From positions 434,001-498,000 of the forward strand of contig NZ_JARTWB010000001.1 in assembly GCF_031450785.1 (NCBI RefSeq): DNA of 64,000 bases, read 5' to 3'. The position numbers and the translations under genes are program-made. Shown here piece by piece: positions 33,388 through 42,060 of the stretch (positions are counted from its first letter, which is position 1; each line of letters starts with the position of its first letter). The notes beneath the pieces are model-generated. The model worked only from the letters and a program-made list of their open reading frames with translations. It ran no database searches and was not told the origin of the DNA. Source of the stretch: Caballeronia sp. LZ062 (lineage in GTDB: Bacteria; Pseudomonadota; Gammaproteobacteria; Burkholderiales; Burkholderiaceae).

Positions 33388-34710
33388 ATGAATCGCGAAC
33401 CATCCTTGCGTCATCCGCTGCTCGACCGGCTCGCCGAAGCGCGCCGCGTCACGGACGAACTGTTCCAGATCGTCAAGCGCGAACATCTGTACGACCGGCC
33501 GATCGCCGAGCGGCACCGCATCGTGTTCTACATCGGCCATCTAGAGGCGTTCGACCGCAATCTGTTCGATCAGCGCCTCTTTCATCTGCCCAACGCGCAC
33601 CCCGTCTACGATCAACTCTTCGCTTTCGGCATCGATCCGGTGGATGGCGGTCTGCCGACCGATCAGCCCGGCGACTGGCCCACGCTCGACGAAGTGGAGG
33701 CCTACAAGGCACGAGTGCGCGCCGATATCGACGCCCGCTTCGATCCGATCACGCTCGTCGCGCAGCCCGTTTCTTCCGACGACTCGCCCGCGAAGCTGCT
33801 GGAAGTAGCCATCGAACATCGGCTCATGCACGCCGAAACGCTCGCGTACATGCTGCACCAATTACCGGTCGACAGGAAAAAAGCACCGGCCAATGCCGCG
33901 TCGGAGCGCACGTCGGATCGCCCGCTCGTGCACGAGACCGTGCACGTTCCGGCGGGGAGCGTGACGCTCGGCCTCTCGCGGGAAAGCCAGCGGTTCGGCT
34001 GGGACAACGAGTTCGGGGAAGTCACGGTGGACGTGCCGGCGTTCGACATCGACCGTTACATGGTGACGAACGGCGACTATCTGCGCTTCATCGACGCGGG
34101 CGGTTACTGGAACCGCGCGCTCTGGACCGACGAAGACTGGGCGTGGAAGGAACAGCAGCGCGTTGCGCATCCGGCGTTCTGGGTTCGCGGCGACGAAGCC
34201 GGGGGCAGCCAGAACTGCCCGGATTCGGTCTGGAAGCTGCGCACGATGTTCAAGGAAATTGCGCTTCCGCTCGACTGGCCGGTCTATGTGAGCTACGCCG
34301 AGGCGAATGCCTACGCGCGCTGGGCCGGCAAGCGGCTGCCGACCGAAGCGGAGTGGCAGCGCGCGGCCATCGGCACGCCGCACGTCGCGGAAGGCAACTT
34401 CGACTTTCGCCGCTGGGATCCGACGCCCGTGCAGGCGCATCCTGACAATCGCAGCGCGTTCGGCGTCGAAGGGCAATACGGGAACGGCTGGGAGTGGACG
34501 TCGACGACCTTCGGGCCGCTCGCCGGATTCGAGCCGTTTCCGTTCTATCTCGGCTATTCGGCGAACTTTTTCGACGGCAAGCACTTCGTCATCAAGGGCG
34601 GCTCGCCGCGAACGGCTGCCTGCATGTTGCGCCCGAGTTTTCGCAACTGGTTCCAGGGACATTATCAGTACGTTTATGGGGGTTTCCGCTGTGTGAATTC
34701 TGTTCGGTGA
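33388..34710 (+). CDS. EgtB-like non-heme iron sulfoxide synthase (DinB + FGE domains)
   Basis: 440 residues. The N-terminal DinB_2-like helical domain holds three likely iron ligands: His51 (FYIGHLEAFDRNLF), His144 and His148 (AIEHRLMHAETLAYML, HxxxH). From about residue 185 an FGE/SUMF1 domain begins, HVPAGSVTLGLSRES, with RYMVTNGDYLRFIDAGGY, KRLPTEAEWQRAA and a closing YVYGGFRCV. This layout matches EgtB/OvoA-type enzymes that join a thiol to a histidine derivative with oxygen, as in ergothioneine synthesis. No egtD methyltransferase gene is nearby, so the substrate is open. Start 33388 is chosen because it follows GGAGATCG and gives the family's N terminus. Confidence 0.85.
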   Translation: MNREPSLRHPLLDRLAEARRVTDELFQIVKREHLYDRPIAERHRIVFYIGHLEAFDRNLFDQRLFHLPNAHPVYDQLFAFGIDPVDGGLPTDQPGDWPTLDEVEAYKARVRADIDARFDPITLVAQPVSSDDSPAKLLEVAIEHRLMHAETLAYMLHQLPVDRKKAPANAASERTSDRPLVHETVHVPAGSVTLGLSRESQRFGWDNEFGEVTVDVPAFDIDRYMVTNGDYLRFIDAGGYWNRALWTDEDWAWKEQQRVAHPAFWVRGDEAGGSQNCPDSVWKLRTMFKEIALPLDWPVYVSYAEANAYARWAGKRLPTEAEWQRAAIGTPHVAEGNFDFRRWDPTPVQAHPDNRSAFGVEGQYGNGWEWTSTTFGPLAGFEPFPFYLGYSANFFDGKHFVIKGGSPRTAACMLRPSFRNWFQGHYQYVYGGFRCVNSVR

Positions 34711-34919
34711 ACGTATCGTTTTACCGTCGCGGCCACGCGCGACGCGCACATTCGTGCGAAGAATAATGCCGTCGCCAACGGCACGCAATTGATGCATTCC
34801 GGTTTTCGATGGTCTACCATCCGCAAGACAAACGGAAGCAAGCGCACGGTTATCGGCGTGACTTCTCATCGTCACGCATTCGCGCGCGCTTCACGCCACC
34901 ACTTGACTGAGGGTAGCCG

Positions 34920-36197
34920 ATGCGGATCGCATTTATCGTCGACAAGTTGCCGGTACCTTCGGAAACGTTCGTTCTCCGTCAGATGCAAGGATTCGCGGAG
35001 CGCGGCCACGAAGTGTCCGTGCTTGCGGCGAAATTCGACGACTCCGCGGTCTATCCCATGCGGGGACGCCTGGACCTGCGCGTGTTCCGGCAAGACGTCG
35101 GCATGCTGCGTCATTCGATGCTCTGCGCGAAACTCGGCGCGCTCGCCTGCGTCGATGACAAGGAGCGCAGAAGGCTGTCCGTCGCCCTGCGCGCGGCGGC
35201 GACCGGCTGCCGTTCAGCGTTCATCGATATCGTCTCGGGCGGCGATACCGCCGGCGTCGATTTCGACGTGATCATCGCGCACTTCGGCCCGATTGGCGTG
35301 CGCGCCATGTATCTTCAGGAAGCGGGCCTTTTGACTGGCCCCATCGTTACCGTGTTTCATGGCGCGGATATGAGCGAGCAAAGAACTCTGGAGCGATGGC
35401 TGCCGCATTATCGGCGCCTCTTTCGCCAGAGTGCGCTTTTGCTGCCGATCAGTAATCTCTGGAGAGATCGGCTGATCGAATGGGGAGCGCCCGAATCGCG
35501 AACGAAGGTTCACCATGTCGGCGTCGAAATACACCGGTTGACGGCACAGGCGAGTAACCGGCCACTCAATCGACCGCTAAAGGTATTGAGCGTCGCGCGA
35601 TTCACCGAGAAGAAAGGACTCGCCTACGCCATTGAAGGCGTGCGCAACTGCAAACATCCGATTCAGCTGAACCTGATCGGTTTCGGTCCGCTTGAAAGCA
35701 CGCTGCGCCAAGCCGCTTCGGACAGTACCAACGAAATAAATTTCTTAGGCAAATGCACCCACGAACAGGTTTTTGAGGAACTGAAAAACGCGGACGTCTT
35801 TCTGCTGCCATCCGTAGTGGCAAGCAATGGCGACATGGAAGGCATCCCCGTGTCGATTATGGAAGCCATGGCCACGGGTGTGCTGGTGGTGGCGACGCGG
35901 CATAGCGGAATACCAGAACTCGTGACGGATGGCGTGACCGGTCTGCTTGTCGACGAGCGTTCTGCAAGCGCCATCGCGGAGGCGCTTTCGGCAATCGTCG
36001 AGGGAAAAGTCGATATCGAGGCGATCCGGACGAACGCGCGTCGCAAAGTAGAAAGCGATTTCAATGGCCGAGCCCTCGATGCCGAACTGGAAAGACTGCT
36101 TAATCGAACGCTCGGCTGGTCGACGCCCGGTGCCGGGCGAATACGCGATCTGCATCGCGACGAAGTGGCAGTCGGCTTCGAACGTCCGCCGACCTAG
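34920..36197 (+). CDS. GT4-family glycosyltransferase
   Basis: 425 residues of the GT-B fold, family 4. The N-terminal acceptor domain begins MRIAFIVDKLPVPSETFVLRQ; a conserved FHGADMS follows. The C-terminal nucleotide-sugar domain has LKVLSVARFTEKKGLAYAIEG, then GIPVSIMEAMATGVLVVATRHSGIPELVTDGVTGLLV (the EAMA-to-E region of EX7E type). It probably adds a sugar in exopolysaccharide or lipopolysaccharide synthesis. The Shine-Dalgarno GAGGG is close to the ATG. Some stretches (35580-35830) look lower in GC than the neighbours, which hints at transfer. 34711-34919 has no gene. Confidence 0.9.
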   Translation: MRIAFIVDKLPVPSETFVLRQMQGFAERGHEVSVLAAKFDDSAVYPMRGRLDLRVFRQDVGMLRHSMLCAKLGALACVDDKERRRLSVALRAAATGCRSAFIDIVSGGDTAGVDFDVIIAHFGPIGVRAMYLQEAGLLTGPIVTVFHGADMSEQRTLERWLPHYRRLFRQSALLLPISNLWRDRLIEWGAPESRTKVHHVGVEIHRLTAQASNRPLNRPLKVLSVARFTEKKGLAYAIEGVRNCKHPIQLNLIGFGPLESTLRQAASDSTNEINFLGKCTHEQVFEELKNADVFLLPSVVASNGDMEGIPVSIMEAMATGVLVVATRHSGIPELVTDGVTGLLVDERSASAIAEALSAIVEGKVDIEAIRTNARRKVESDFNGRALDAELERLLNRTLGWSTPGAGRIRDLHRDEVAVGFERPPT

Positions 36198-36338
36198 CTC
36201 GCCGCGTCCTCGTTCCACCGTTGCGCGTCGAGCTTCTCAGCCGAGTAACGTCGCGCCAGCAATCCAAAGCTTGTCATCGCGCGTGGCGATCCGAAAAGCC
36301 AAGCGTTTCGATCGACCGCCAGTGATGGAGGCAAACGC

Positions 36339-37199
36339 ATGACCGCCAGACAAATGCTGATTCACGGTCTGAAATATTGTTTGCCCGACAAGGTGTTGTT
36401 GAGCCTTTATCATCGTCGCAGAGTCGGCAGGTTTCCGAATCTGCGCCATCCAGCCACGTTCAACGAAAAGGTACTGCAGCGCTGCCTCGCTCCGGACCCG
36501 CGTTATACCGAGCTATCGGACAAGCTCAAGGTTCGCGCCTACGTCGGCGGGAAAATCGGCGAAAAGTATCTGATTCCGCTGATCGCCGCGCCGTCGTCTT
36601 TTACCAAGGCAGAATTCGACGCGCTGCCCTCTTCCTTCGTGATGAAAGCGAATCACGGCTGCGGGTTCGTCAAAATCATCAAAGATAAGCGCGAGACTTC
36701 GTTCGAGGCCCTCGATGCGCTGGCGCAGCGCTGGTTATCGACGAACTTCTTCACGATTGCAAGGGAACGGCATTATCGCGATATCGAGCGGCGCATTTTC
36801 TTCGAACAACTTCTTCTCGGGCCGGACCGAAAAGTGCCGCCCGATATCAAGATTCATGTATTCAACAGAAATCCCGATAATCCGCAGATATTCATTCTCG
36901 TGATCTCGGACCGTTTCGAAGGGCATCCGCGCGGCGATATTTACGACGAACACTGGAATCGGCTCGATATCAAAATGGGGCACTACGGCCGCAGCGAAAC
37001 ACCCGCGCCGCCGCCAGCAAACCTCGACGAGCTGCTATGGGTCGCGCGCACGCTGTCGAGCGATTTCGACTTCGTGCGCGTCGACCTCTACAACGTCGAC
37101 AACACGATTTATTTTGGCGAACTCACATTCACGCCGGGCGCAGGTTTGTTTCCGTTGACGCCGGACAGCGTGGATTATGAGTGGGGCCGGCTCATGTAA
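36339..37199 (+). CDS. TupA-like ATP-grasp protein (polysaccharide-related)
   Basis: 286 residues matching the TupA-like ATP-grasp family (PF14305 as I recall it). Seen are FPNLRHPATFNEKVLQRCL, YVGGKIGEKYLIPLI, PSSFVMKANHGCGFVKIIKDK (phosphate-binding strand) and FVRVDLYNVDNTIYFGELTFTPGAG, with the closing metal-binding Glu. These proteins occur in polysaccharide clusters, where they may amidate or ligate residues onto the glycan, and are sometimes called glycosyltransferases. It follows the GT4 gene by 141 bp on the same strand; together they are the only surface-polysaccharide genes here besides cellulose. It appears lower in GC than its surroundings. Confidence 0.82.
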   Translation: MTARQMLIHGLKYCLPDKVLLSLYHRRRVGRFPNLRHPATFNEKVLQRCLAPDPRYTELSDKLKVRAYVGGKIGEKYLIPLIAAPSSFTKAEFDALPSSFVMKANHGCGFVKIIKDKRETSFEALDALAQRWLSTNFFTIARERHYRDIERRIFFEQLLLGPDRKVPPDIKIHVFNRNPDNPQIFILVISDRFEGHPRGDIYDEHWNRLDIKMGHYGRSETPAPPPANLDELLWVARTLSSDFDFVRVDLYNVDNTIYFGELTFTPGAGLFPLTPDSVDYEWGRLM

Positions 37200-37214
37200 T
37201 GCGACCCTTCGCGC

Positions 37215-39482
37215 TCAAAGCAGATCTTCGATGCGAATCGGCAATTCGCGCACGCGCCGCCCGGTCGCATGCCACACCGCATTCGCGATAGCCGCGTTCA
37301 CGCCGACGATACCGATTTCGCCCAGCCCTTTCACGCCGAGCGGGTTCACTTGCGTATCGGCTTCCGGCAGCATGATCACGTCTATCTCGCCGACATCGCC
37401 ATTCGCCGCAATCAGATATTCGCTGATGTTGTCGTTCATATAGCGCGCATGGCGCTTGTCGATTTCGGTGGCTTCCAGCAAGGCCGCGCCGATGCCCCAG
37501 ATCATGCCGCCCATGTACTGACTGTGCGCCGTGAGCGGGTTGACGATTGTCCCCGACGCGAACGCGCCCACCATGCGCGACACGCGAATCTCGCGCGTCA
37601 GACGATGCACGCGCACCTCCACGAAGTGCGCGCCGAACGCGTAGGCGGTGGCGTCATCGCGCTGATGGCCGCGCATCATCGGGAGCTTGCCCGCGCGCAG
37701 CTTGTCCATCGCCTCGGGCTTGAGGCCGCGCGGAATGTGCTCGCTCTCGGCGATCACGATCTCGCCGCCCGTGCGCACCACGGCATCGTGCAAGGGCTCG
37801 GCGGCGTCGCCGGACACGAGGCGGCCCGACGCGAATTGCATGTCCTGCGGATCGCGACCCATCAGCGGCCCGGCCAGCGACGCCGCGCGCGCGAGCTTGT
37901 CCCGCAGCGCATCGCAGGCGGATGCCACCGCGTGCGTGATGGTCGCGGTATGGCTCGATCCCGCCGCGAGCGCGGCCGGCGGATAGTCCGTGTCGCCGAT
38001 GTGCACCTCGACCTGCCCGGGATCGATGCCGAGACAGTGCGCCGCCGTCAGCGCGATGACGGTGTATGCCCCGTTGCCGATGTCATGCGCGGCGATATCG
38101 ACGCGTGCCCGGCCATCCGCATGGAGGCTCACGCGCGCGGCCGTCGCGGCGATATTCGACGGATACGCCGCGCTCGCACAGCCCCAGCCGACGAGCCAGT
38201 CGCCGTCGGTCATCGAGCCGGGCTGCGCATTGCGCGCATGCCAGCCGAAGCGCTCAGCGGCGGCATCCAGACACGCCGCGAGCCGGCGGCTCGTGAACGG
38301 CTTGCCCGTGACCGGGTCGAGCGTCGTATCGTTGCGGCGTCGCAATTCGACCGGGTCCATCGACAACTGCACTGCCAGTTCGTCCATCGCCGTTTCCAGC
38401 GCGAACATATAGGGCGTTTCCGGCGGCGCGCGCATGAAGCCCGGCGTGTTGCGGTCGGCGTGCACCACGTTCACCACGGTTTCGATGTTCGGGCACGCGT
38501 ACAAGCGCGCAGTTGTTTCGGTCCCCGAAACGTTGTACATGCTCGGCCGGCTCGTGAGTTCCCAGCCTTCGTGCCGCAACGCGACCAGCTTGCCGTCGCG
38601 CGTCGCGCCGAGCTGCACATGATGACGCGTCTCCGCGCGATACGTCGCAATGGTGAAGCTCTGATCCCGCGTCGCGACGAGCTTCACGGGCCGTCCCACA
38701 CGTCGCGCGGCAATCGCTATCCATGCCGTGCGCGCCGTTGCATTGCCCTTGCCGCCGAACGCGCCGCCGACGAAGCGCGACACCACATGCACCTGTTCGC
38801 GCGAAATGCCGAGCTGCTGCGCGACGTTGCCGCGCAGACCGTAGACAAATTGGCTCGGTTCCCAGATCGTGAGCTTATCGTCTTGCCATGCGCACGTCGT
38901 GGTGTACAGCTCGATGGGATTGTGATGCTGCGTCGGCGTGGCATAGATGGCTTCGACGCGGCAATCGGCGCTTGCGAATGCCCGGTCGAAGTCGCCGATG
39001 CGGTAGTCCTCATGCTCGCCGGGCTCGCGCCGTTCGCCCGTTACCCCCGCGCTGCCGAACGTGGCCGATGCCGCCGCTTCGTCGTAATCGATACGCGTGC
39101 GTCGCGCCGCTTCCCGCGCGATCTCATAGCTCGTCGCCACGATGACGCCGATGATCTGTCCGTCGTGCCACACGCGATCGCTTTCGAGCGTGCTCGTCGT
39201 GGCGCCGCCCGCCTGCTGCTCGGGCGGCTTCGCCTCGCTGCCGACGTTTTCGTGCGTGAGCACATCGAGCACGCCGTCGATGGCAAGCGCATCGCCGGTA
39301 TGAATCTGCCGCACGCGGCCATTCGCGATGGTGCTCGTCAGCAGGAACGCGTACGCCGCATTTTCCACCGGCTCGTCCGATGCATAGCACGCGCGGCCCG
39401 TGACTTTCGCCTCGCCGTCGATGCGCACGTGCGGCACGCCGAACGCCGGCTGCTGCGCGGCGAGTGAATCGCTTTGACTCAT
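37215..39482 (-). CDS. paoC: Aldehyde oxidase/xanthine dehydrogenase molybdenum subunit (PaoC-like)
   Basis: 755 residues of the xanthine oxidase family large subunit that binds the molybdenum cytosine dinucleotide cofactor. Motifs: VVSRFVGGAFGGKGNATART (cofactor), PGFMRAPPETPYMFALETAMDELA, AAGSSHTATITHAVASA, and GVKGLGEIGIVGVNAAIANAVW holding the catalytic base Glu. The resemblance is to E. coli PaoC/YagR, which oxidises aromatic aldehydes to acids. The start ATG overlaps the FAD subunit stop as ATGA. The maturation chaperone (PaoD/XdhC type) is not in the window. Convergent with the TupA-like gene, 15 bp away. Confidence 0.9.
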   Translation of the reverse strand: MSQSDSLAAQQPAFGVPHVRIDGEAKVTGRACYASDEPVENAAYAFLLTSTIANGRVRQIHTGDALAIDGVLDVLTHENVGSEAKPPEQQAGGATTSTLESDRVWHDGQIIGVIVATSYEIAREAARRTRIDYDEAAASATFGSAGVTGERREPGEHEDYRIGDFDRAFASADCRVEAIYATPTQHHNPIELYTTTCAWQDDKLTIWEPSQFVYGLRGNVAQQLGISREQVHVVSRFVGGAFGGKGNATARTAWIAIAARRVGRPVKLVATRDQSFTIATYRAETRHHVQLGATRDGKLVALRHEGWELTSRPSMYNVSGTETTARLYACPNIETVVNVVHADRNTPGFMRAPPETPYMFALETAMDELAVQLSMDPVELRRRNDTTLDPVTGKPFTSRRLAACLDAAAERFGWHARNAQPGSMTDGDWLVGWGCASAAYPSNIAATAARVSLHADGRARVDIAAHDIGNGAYTVIALTAAHCLGIDPGQVEVHIGDTDYPPAALAAGSSHTATITHAVASACDALRDKLARAASLAGPLMGRDPQDMQFASGRLVSGDAAEPLHDAVVRTGGEIVIAESEHIPRGLKPEAMDKLRAGKLPMMRGHQRDDATAYAFGAHFVEVRVHRLTREIRVSRMVGAFASGTIVNPLTAHSQYMGGMIWGIGAALLEATEIDKRHARYMNDNISEYLIAANGDVGEIDVIMLPEADTQVNPLGVKGLGEIGIVGVNAAIANAVWHATGRRVRELPIRIEDLL

Positions 39483-40510
39483 GACACCTCCGGCAGAGCG
39501 GCGGCTTCCAATAGCGCGCGCACCAGCGTGCGGCGTCCGAGTTCCGGCTTGAACGCGTTCTCGCCGCTGACGACGGCGCCCGCGAGTGCCGCGTCCGCAG
39601 CAAGGTTCGCGCTGCCTTCGTCGATACGCTTGCCCACGAGCGCCGCCTCCGCTTCGTGCGCGCGCCACGGCTTCGCGACGAATCCGCCCAGCCCGATGCG
39701 CGCCTGTTGCACCACGCCCTGTGCATCGAATTCGAGCGCCACGGCAGCGGACGCCAGCGCGAAGTCATACGACGCGCGATCGCGGATCTTGAGATACAGC
39801 GAGCGCCGCGTCCATGCACCGGCAGGCACATGGAAGGCGACGATGAGATCGCCCGGGCGAAGAGCCGTCTCCAGATGCGGCGTGTCGCCCGGCAAGCGGT
39901 GCAGTTGCTCGAACGGCATCCGACGCGTCTGTCCGCTGGTACCGACAATCTCGACTTCCGCGCCCAACGCGACGAGCGCAATAGCGAAATCGCCCGGATA
40001 GTTCGCGATGCAATGCTCGCTCACGCCAAGCACCGCGAGCCGCCTGTTCACGCCTTCCTTCGCCGCGCAGCCGCTTCCGGGCGCGCGCTTGTTGCACGCC
40101 TGCCAGCTCGTGTCACGGAAATACAGGCAGCGGGTACGTTGCAGCACGTTGCCGCCGAGCGTCGCCATGTTGCGCAATTGCGGACTCGCCGCTTTCCATA
40201 GCGACTGCGCGATGACCGGATAGTCGCGTCGAAGAACCGGATGGTCCGCCGCATCGGACATATGCGCGAAGGCGCCGAGCTTCAAGCCGTCACTATTCGC
40301 TTCGATGGCGGAATGCGCGGCGGTCAGCGGGCTGATATCGACGAGGCGCTCGGGCGTCATGACACCGAGCTTCATCAGGTCGAGAAGATTCGTGCCGCCG
40401 GCCAGAAACTGCGCGGGCGACGTCACCGTGAGTTCGGCGGCGTCATCGAAGGATGCGCATTGGGCCACCTCGTCCGCCTGTTGGACACTCAGAAGCTGGA
40501 AAGGCCGCAT
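39479..40510 (-). CDS. paoB: Aldehyde oxidase FAD subunit with extra Fe-S cluster (PaoB-like)
   Basis: 343 residues. The N-terminal FAD domain shows AQFLAGGTNLLDLMKLGVMTPERLVDI and later TLGGNVLQRTRC. The segment RTRCLYFRDTSWQACNKRAPGSGC has three Cys in the pattern that holds a [4Fe-4S] cluster in PaoB, absent from ordinary xanthine dehydrogenase FAD subunits. A C-terminal CO dehydrogenase flavoprotein domain follows (FVAKPWRAHEAEAALVGK). It relays electrons between the molybdenum and 2Fe-2S subunits. It overlaps paoC by 4 bp and shares one base with paoA. Confidence 0.9.
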   Translation of the reverse strand: MRPFQLLSVQQADEVAQCASFDDAAELTVTSPAQFLAGGTNLLDLMKLGVMTPERLVDISPLTAAHSAIEANSDGLKLGAFAHMSDAADHPVLRRDYPVIAQSLWKAASPQLRNMATLGGNVLQRTRCLYFRDTSWQACNKRAPGSGCAAKEGVNRRLAVLGVSEHCIANYPGDFAIALVALGAEVEIVGTSGQTRRMPFEQLHRLPGDTPHLETALRPGDLIVAFHVPAGAWTRRSLYLKIRDRASYDFALASAAVALEFDAQGVVQQARIGLGGFVAKPWRAHEAEAALVGKRIDEGSANLAADAALAGAVVSGENAFKPELGRRTLVRALLEAAALPEVS

Positions 40511-40980
40511 TATTCGCGCTCCGTGTGAGCCGCCTCGCGCACCTGCTCGATAGCGTCGACGATCTTCGGATACGCGGCGCAGCGGCACAGATTGCCGCTC
40601 ATGTACTCGCGAATTTCATCGCGCGAATTGGCGTGGCCCTCGTCGATGCACGCTATCGCGCTCATGATCTGCCCCGGCGTGCAGTAGCCGCACTGCAAGG
40701 CGTCGCAGGTAACGAATGCCTTCTGCATCGGGTGCAGCGCGTGACCGTCGGCGAGACCTTCGATGGTCGTCACTTCGCCGCGCGCCGTTGCGGCGAGCGT
40801 GAGGCATGACAGCACGCGACGCCCGTCGATGAGCACCGTGCACGCACCGCACTGGCCCTGATCGCATCCCTTCTTCGCACCGGTCAGCCCGGCGTGTTCG
40901 CGCAGCGCGTCGAGGAGCGTGACGCGCGCGTCGAGATCGAGCACGAGCACGGTTCCGTTGACGTGCAAATCCACTTTCAT
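40510..40980 (-). CDS. paoA: Aldehyde oxidase 2Fe-2S subunit (PaoA-like)
   Basis: 156 residues with two [2Fe-2S] clusters: the plant-ferredoxin-like KGCDQGQCGACTVLIDGRRVLSC in the first half, and CGYCTPGQIMSA with SGNLCRCAAYPKIVDAI in the second. It is the first gene of a paoABC-like operon. AAGGAGC precedes the ATG. Unlike E. coli PaoA, the chosen start gives no twin-arginine signal peptide; the longer upstream frame also contains no RR motif followed by a hydrophobic core. The complex is therefore probably cytoplasmic, or the signal is missing. Confidence 0.92.
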   Translation of the reverse strand: MKVDLHVNGTVLVLDLDARVTLLDALREHAGLTGAKKGCDQGQCGACTVLIDGRRVLSCLTLAATARGEVTTIEGLADGHALHPMQKAFVTCDALQCGYCTPGQIMSAIACIDEGHANSRDEIREYMSGNLCRCAAYPKIVDAIEQVREAAHTERE

Positions 40981-41151
40981 CGCGGCTCCTTGACATGATG
41001 CCGATGAACGGCGACGGTGCTTGCGCAATCGTCGTGCCGTCGTGTGCAGGAGCGTGCTCGCGTCGATCAGCAGACCGGACCGTCGTGCGCATGTCTCTCG
41101 CGAGTGAACTGGCGTGACTAAGCTGCTAGTTCGTCGGTTGTCACCGCGCAC

Positions 41152-41364
41152 ATGAGCGAGCCACTTCCCGCTGACGTAAAACATGTACGTGAGGTCTCGC
41201 CCGGTTGGCGGATCGTTCACGGACACGCGATGGTGCGCCCAACTCGCATGCCATTTGACCACGTGGGCCGAGCGGTCTATGACCGTATGCGGCTGCAACC
41301 GTGGCAAGCAGTGGGGCGATGCCGCAACGGTGCGCCGGTATCGATGTCGCGCGCATGTGTGTAG
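41152..41364 (+). pseudogene. Possible remnant of a small gene
   Basis: The frame reads SEPLPADVKHVREVSPGWR, IVHGHAMVRPTRMPFDHVGR and AVYDRMRLQPWQAVGRC, which has the feel of real protein (compare hypothetical families with a HxxW/VYD core), then stops at 41362. There is no ribosome-binding site, and similar-looking sequence (VVVEKRHAGQIGFGATKGH) continues after the stop in the frame of 41301-41498. It may be a decayed gene. The evidence is only the look of the residues. Confidence 0.22.
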
Positions 41365-41856
41365 TCGTCGAAAAGCGACACGCCGGACAGATAGGCTTCG
41401 GGGCAACTAAAGGCCATTTGCTATCGACATCGGCACAGAAAAGCTCGACGCGCACGACCAGAGATCGACGTCAAGGAAGAAGGGAAACGCTGATTTAGGG
41501 GATCGAGCGTCCGCGATGCAGAGAGTCGCAATGCCAACGGCGCGGCAAGCTCAGGCTCGAGCAAGGCAAGCAACGAGCGGTCGGCGGAACGCAATGACAT
41601 TGCGCTCGCGCCTAATGAATCACCCGTTGAACGTGCGCCCGGCGCGCAGGCCGGTCGTGACGCTAGCTCCAACCAGAAAGCCGGCCTCACGGATCGCCCC
41701 GTGCGAGCAGAGCCGCGCCGACGGCAAACGCTTGCCTTTCGTACGACAAAAAGCAAACGCGGCAGCGCACTCACCCCTAAGTAATTAGTTCCGCCTAACA
41801 TCGATGCAGGTGAAATAACACCCGGTAAGCGTGAGTTGCGCACATTAACGAGATGG

Positions 41857-41862
41857 TACACT
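41857..41862 (+). promoter_or_regulatory. Candidate extended -10 promoter of the bcs operon
   Basis: TGGTACACT gives TACACT with a TG one base upstream (extended -10), preceded by TTGCGC 15 bp before it. If used, transcription would start near 41869 and give a leader of about 290 bases before bcsD. The match is modest. Confidence 0.3.
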
Positions 41863-41944
41863 GCCGCCGCCGCGCGGGGCGGTGCGTGGTTTTCGGATCA
41901 AACCAAGGGGCCTGTTCATCTTACGTCTAGCCTCGATAGCCCAA

Positions 41945-42060
41945 TGCAGATACAAGTCATCTGCAACGTCGCCTTTGTCAAGCCGACAAAATGTCCGGCC
42001 AGTCTTTCTACTGGCGAAAAAAACGACATTGAAGTAACTTCAGGCGGGTCGTAGCGCCTG
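41945..42060 (+). promoter_or_regulatory. Structured leader with five consecutive stem-loops before bcsD
   Basis: Perfect inverted repeats occur in series: TGCAGAT/ATCTGCA with loop ACAAGTC (41945-41965); TTTGTC/GACAAA with loop AAGCC (41974-41990); GCCAGT/ACTGGC with loop CTTTCT (41998-42015), followed by an A-run; TGAAG/CTTCA with loop TAA (42030-42042); CAGGCG/CGCCTG with an 8-base loop (42041-42060). The last two share two bases and so cannot both form fully, which resembles alternative folding. About 100 bases of unstructured sequence follow before the bcsD ATG. It matches no riboswitch I know. Confidence 0.45.

Noticed and set aside
37269..39467. 732-codon open frame on the plus strand opposite the molybdenum subunit
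   Set aside because: Composition typical of antisense frames in GC-rich DNA; the minus-strand frame has all the catalytic motifs.
41421..41861. 146-codon open frame on the minus strand in the gap before bcsD
   Set aside because: No ribosome-binding site, no recognisable domain, Arg/Ser/Ala-rich; treated as non-coding.
41941..42060. Cyclic di-GMP (GEMM) riboswitch in the bcs leader
   Set aside because: The hairpins do not show the conserved GEMM core or tetraloop receptor as I recall them; recorded only as an unclassified structured leader.
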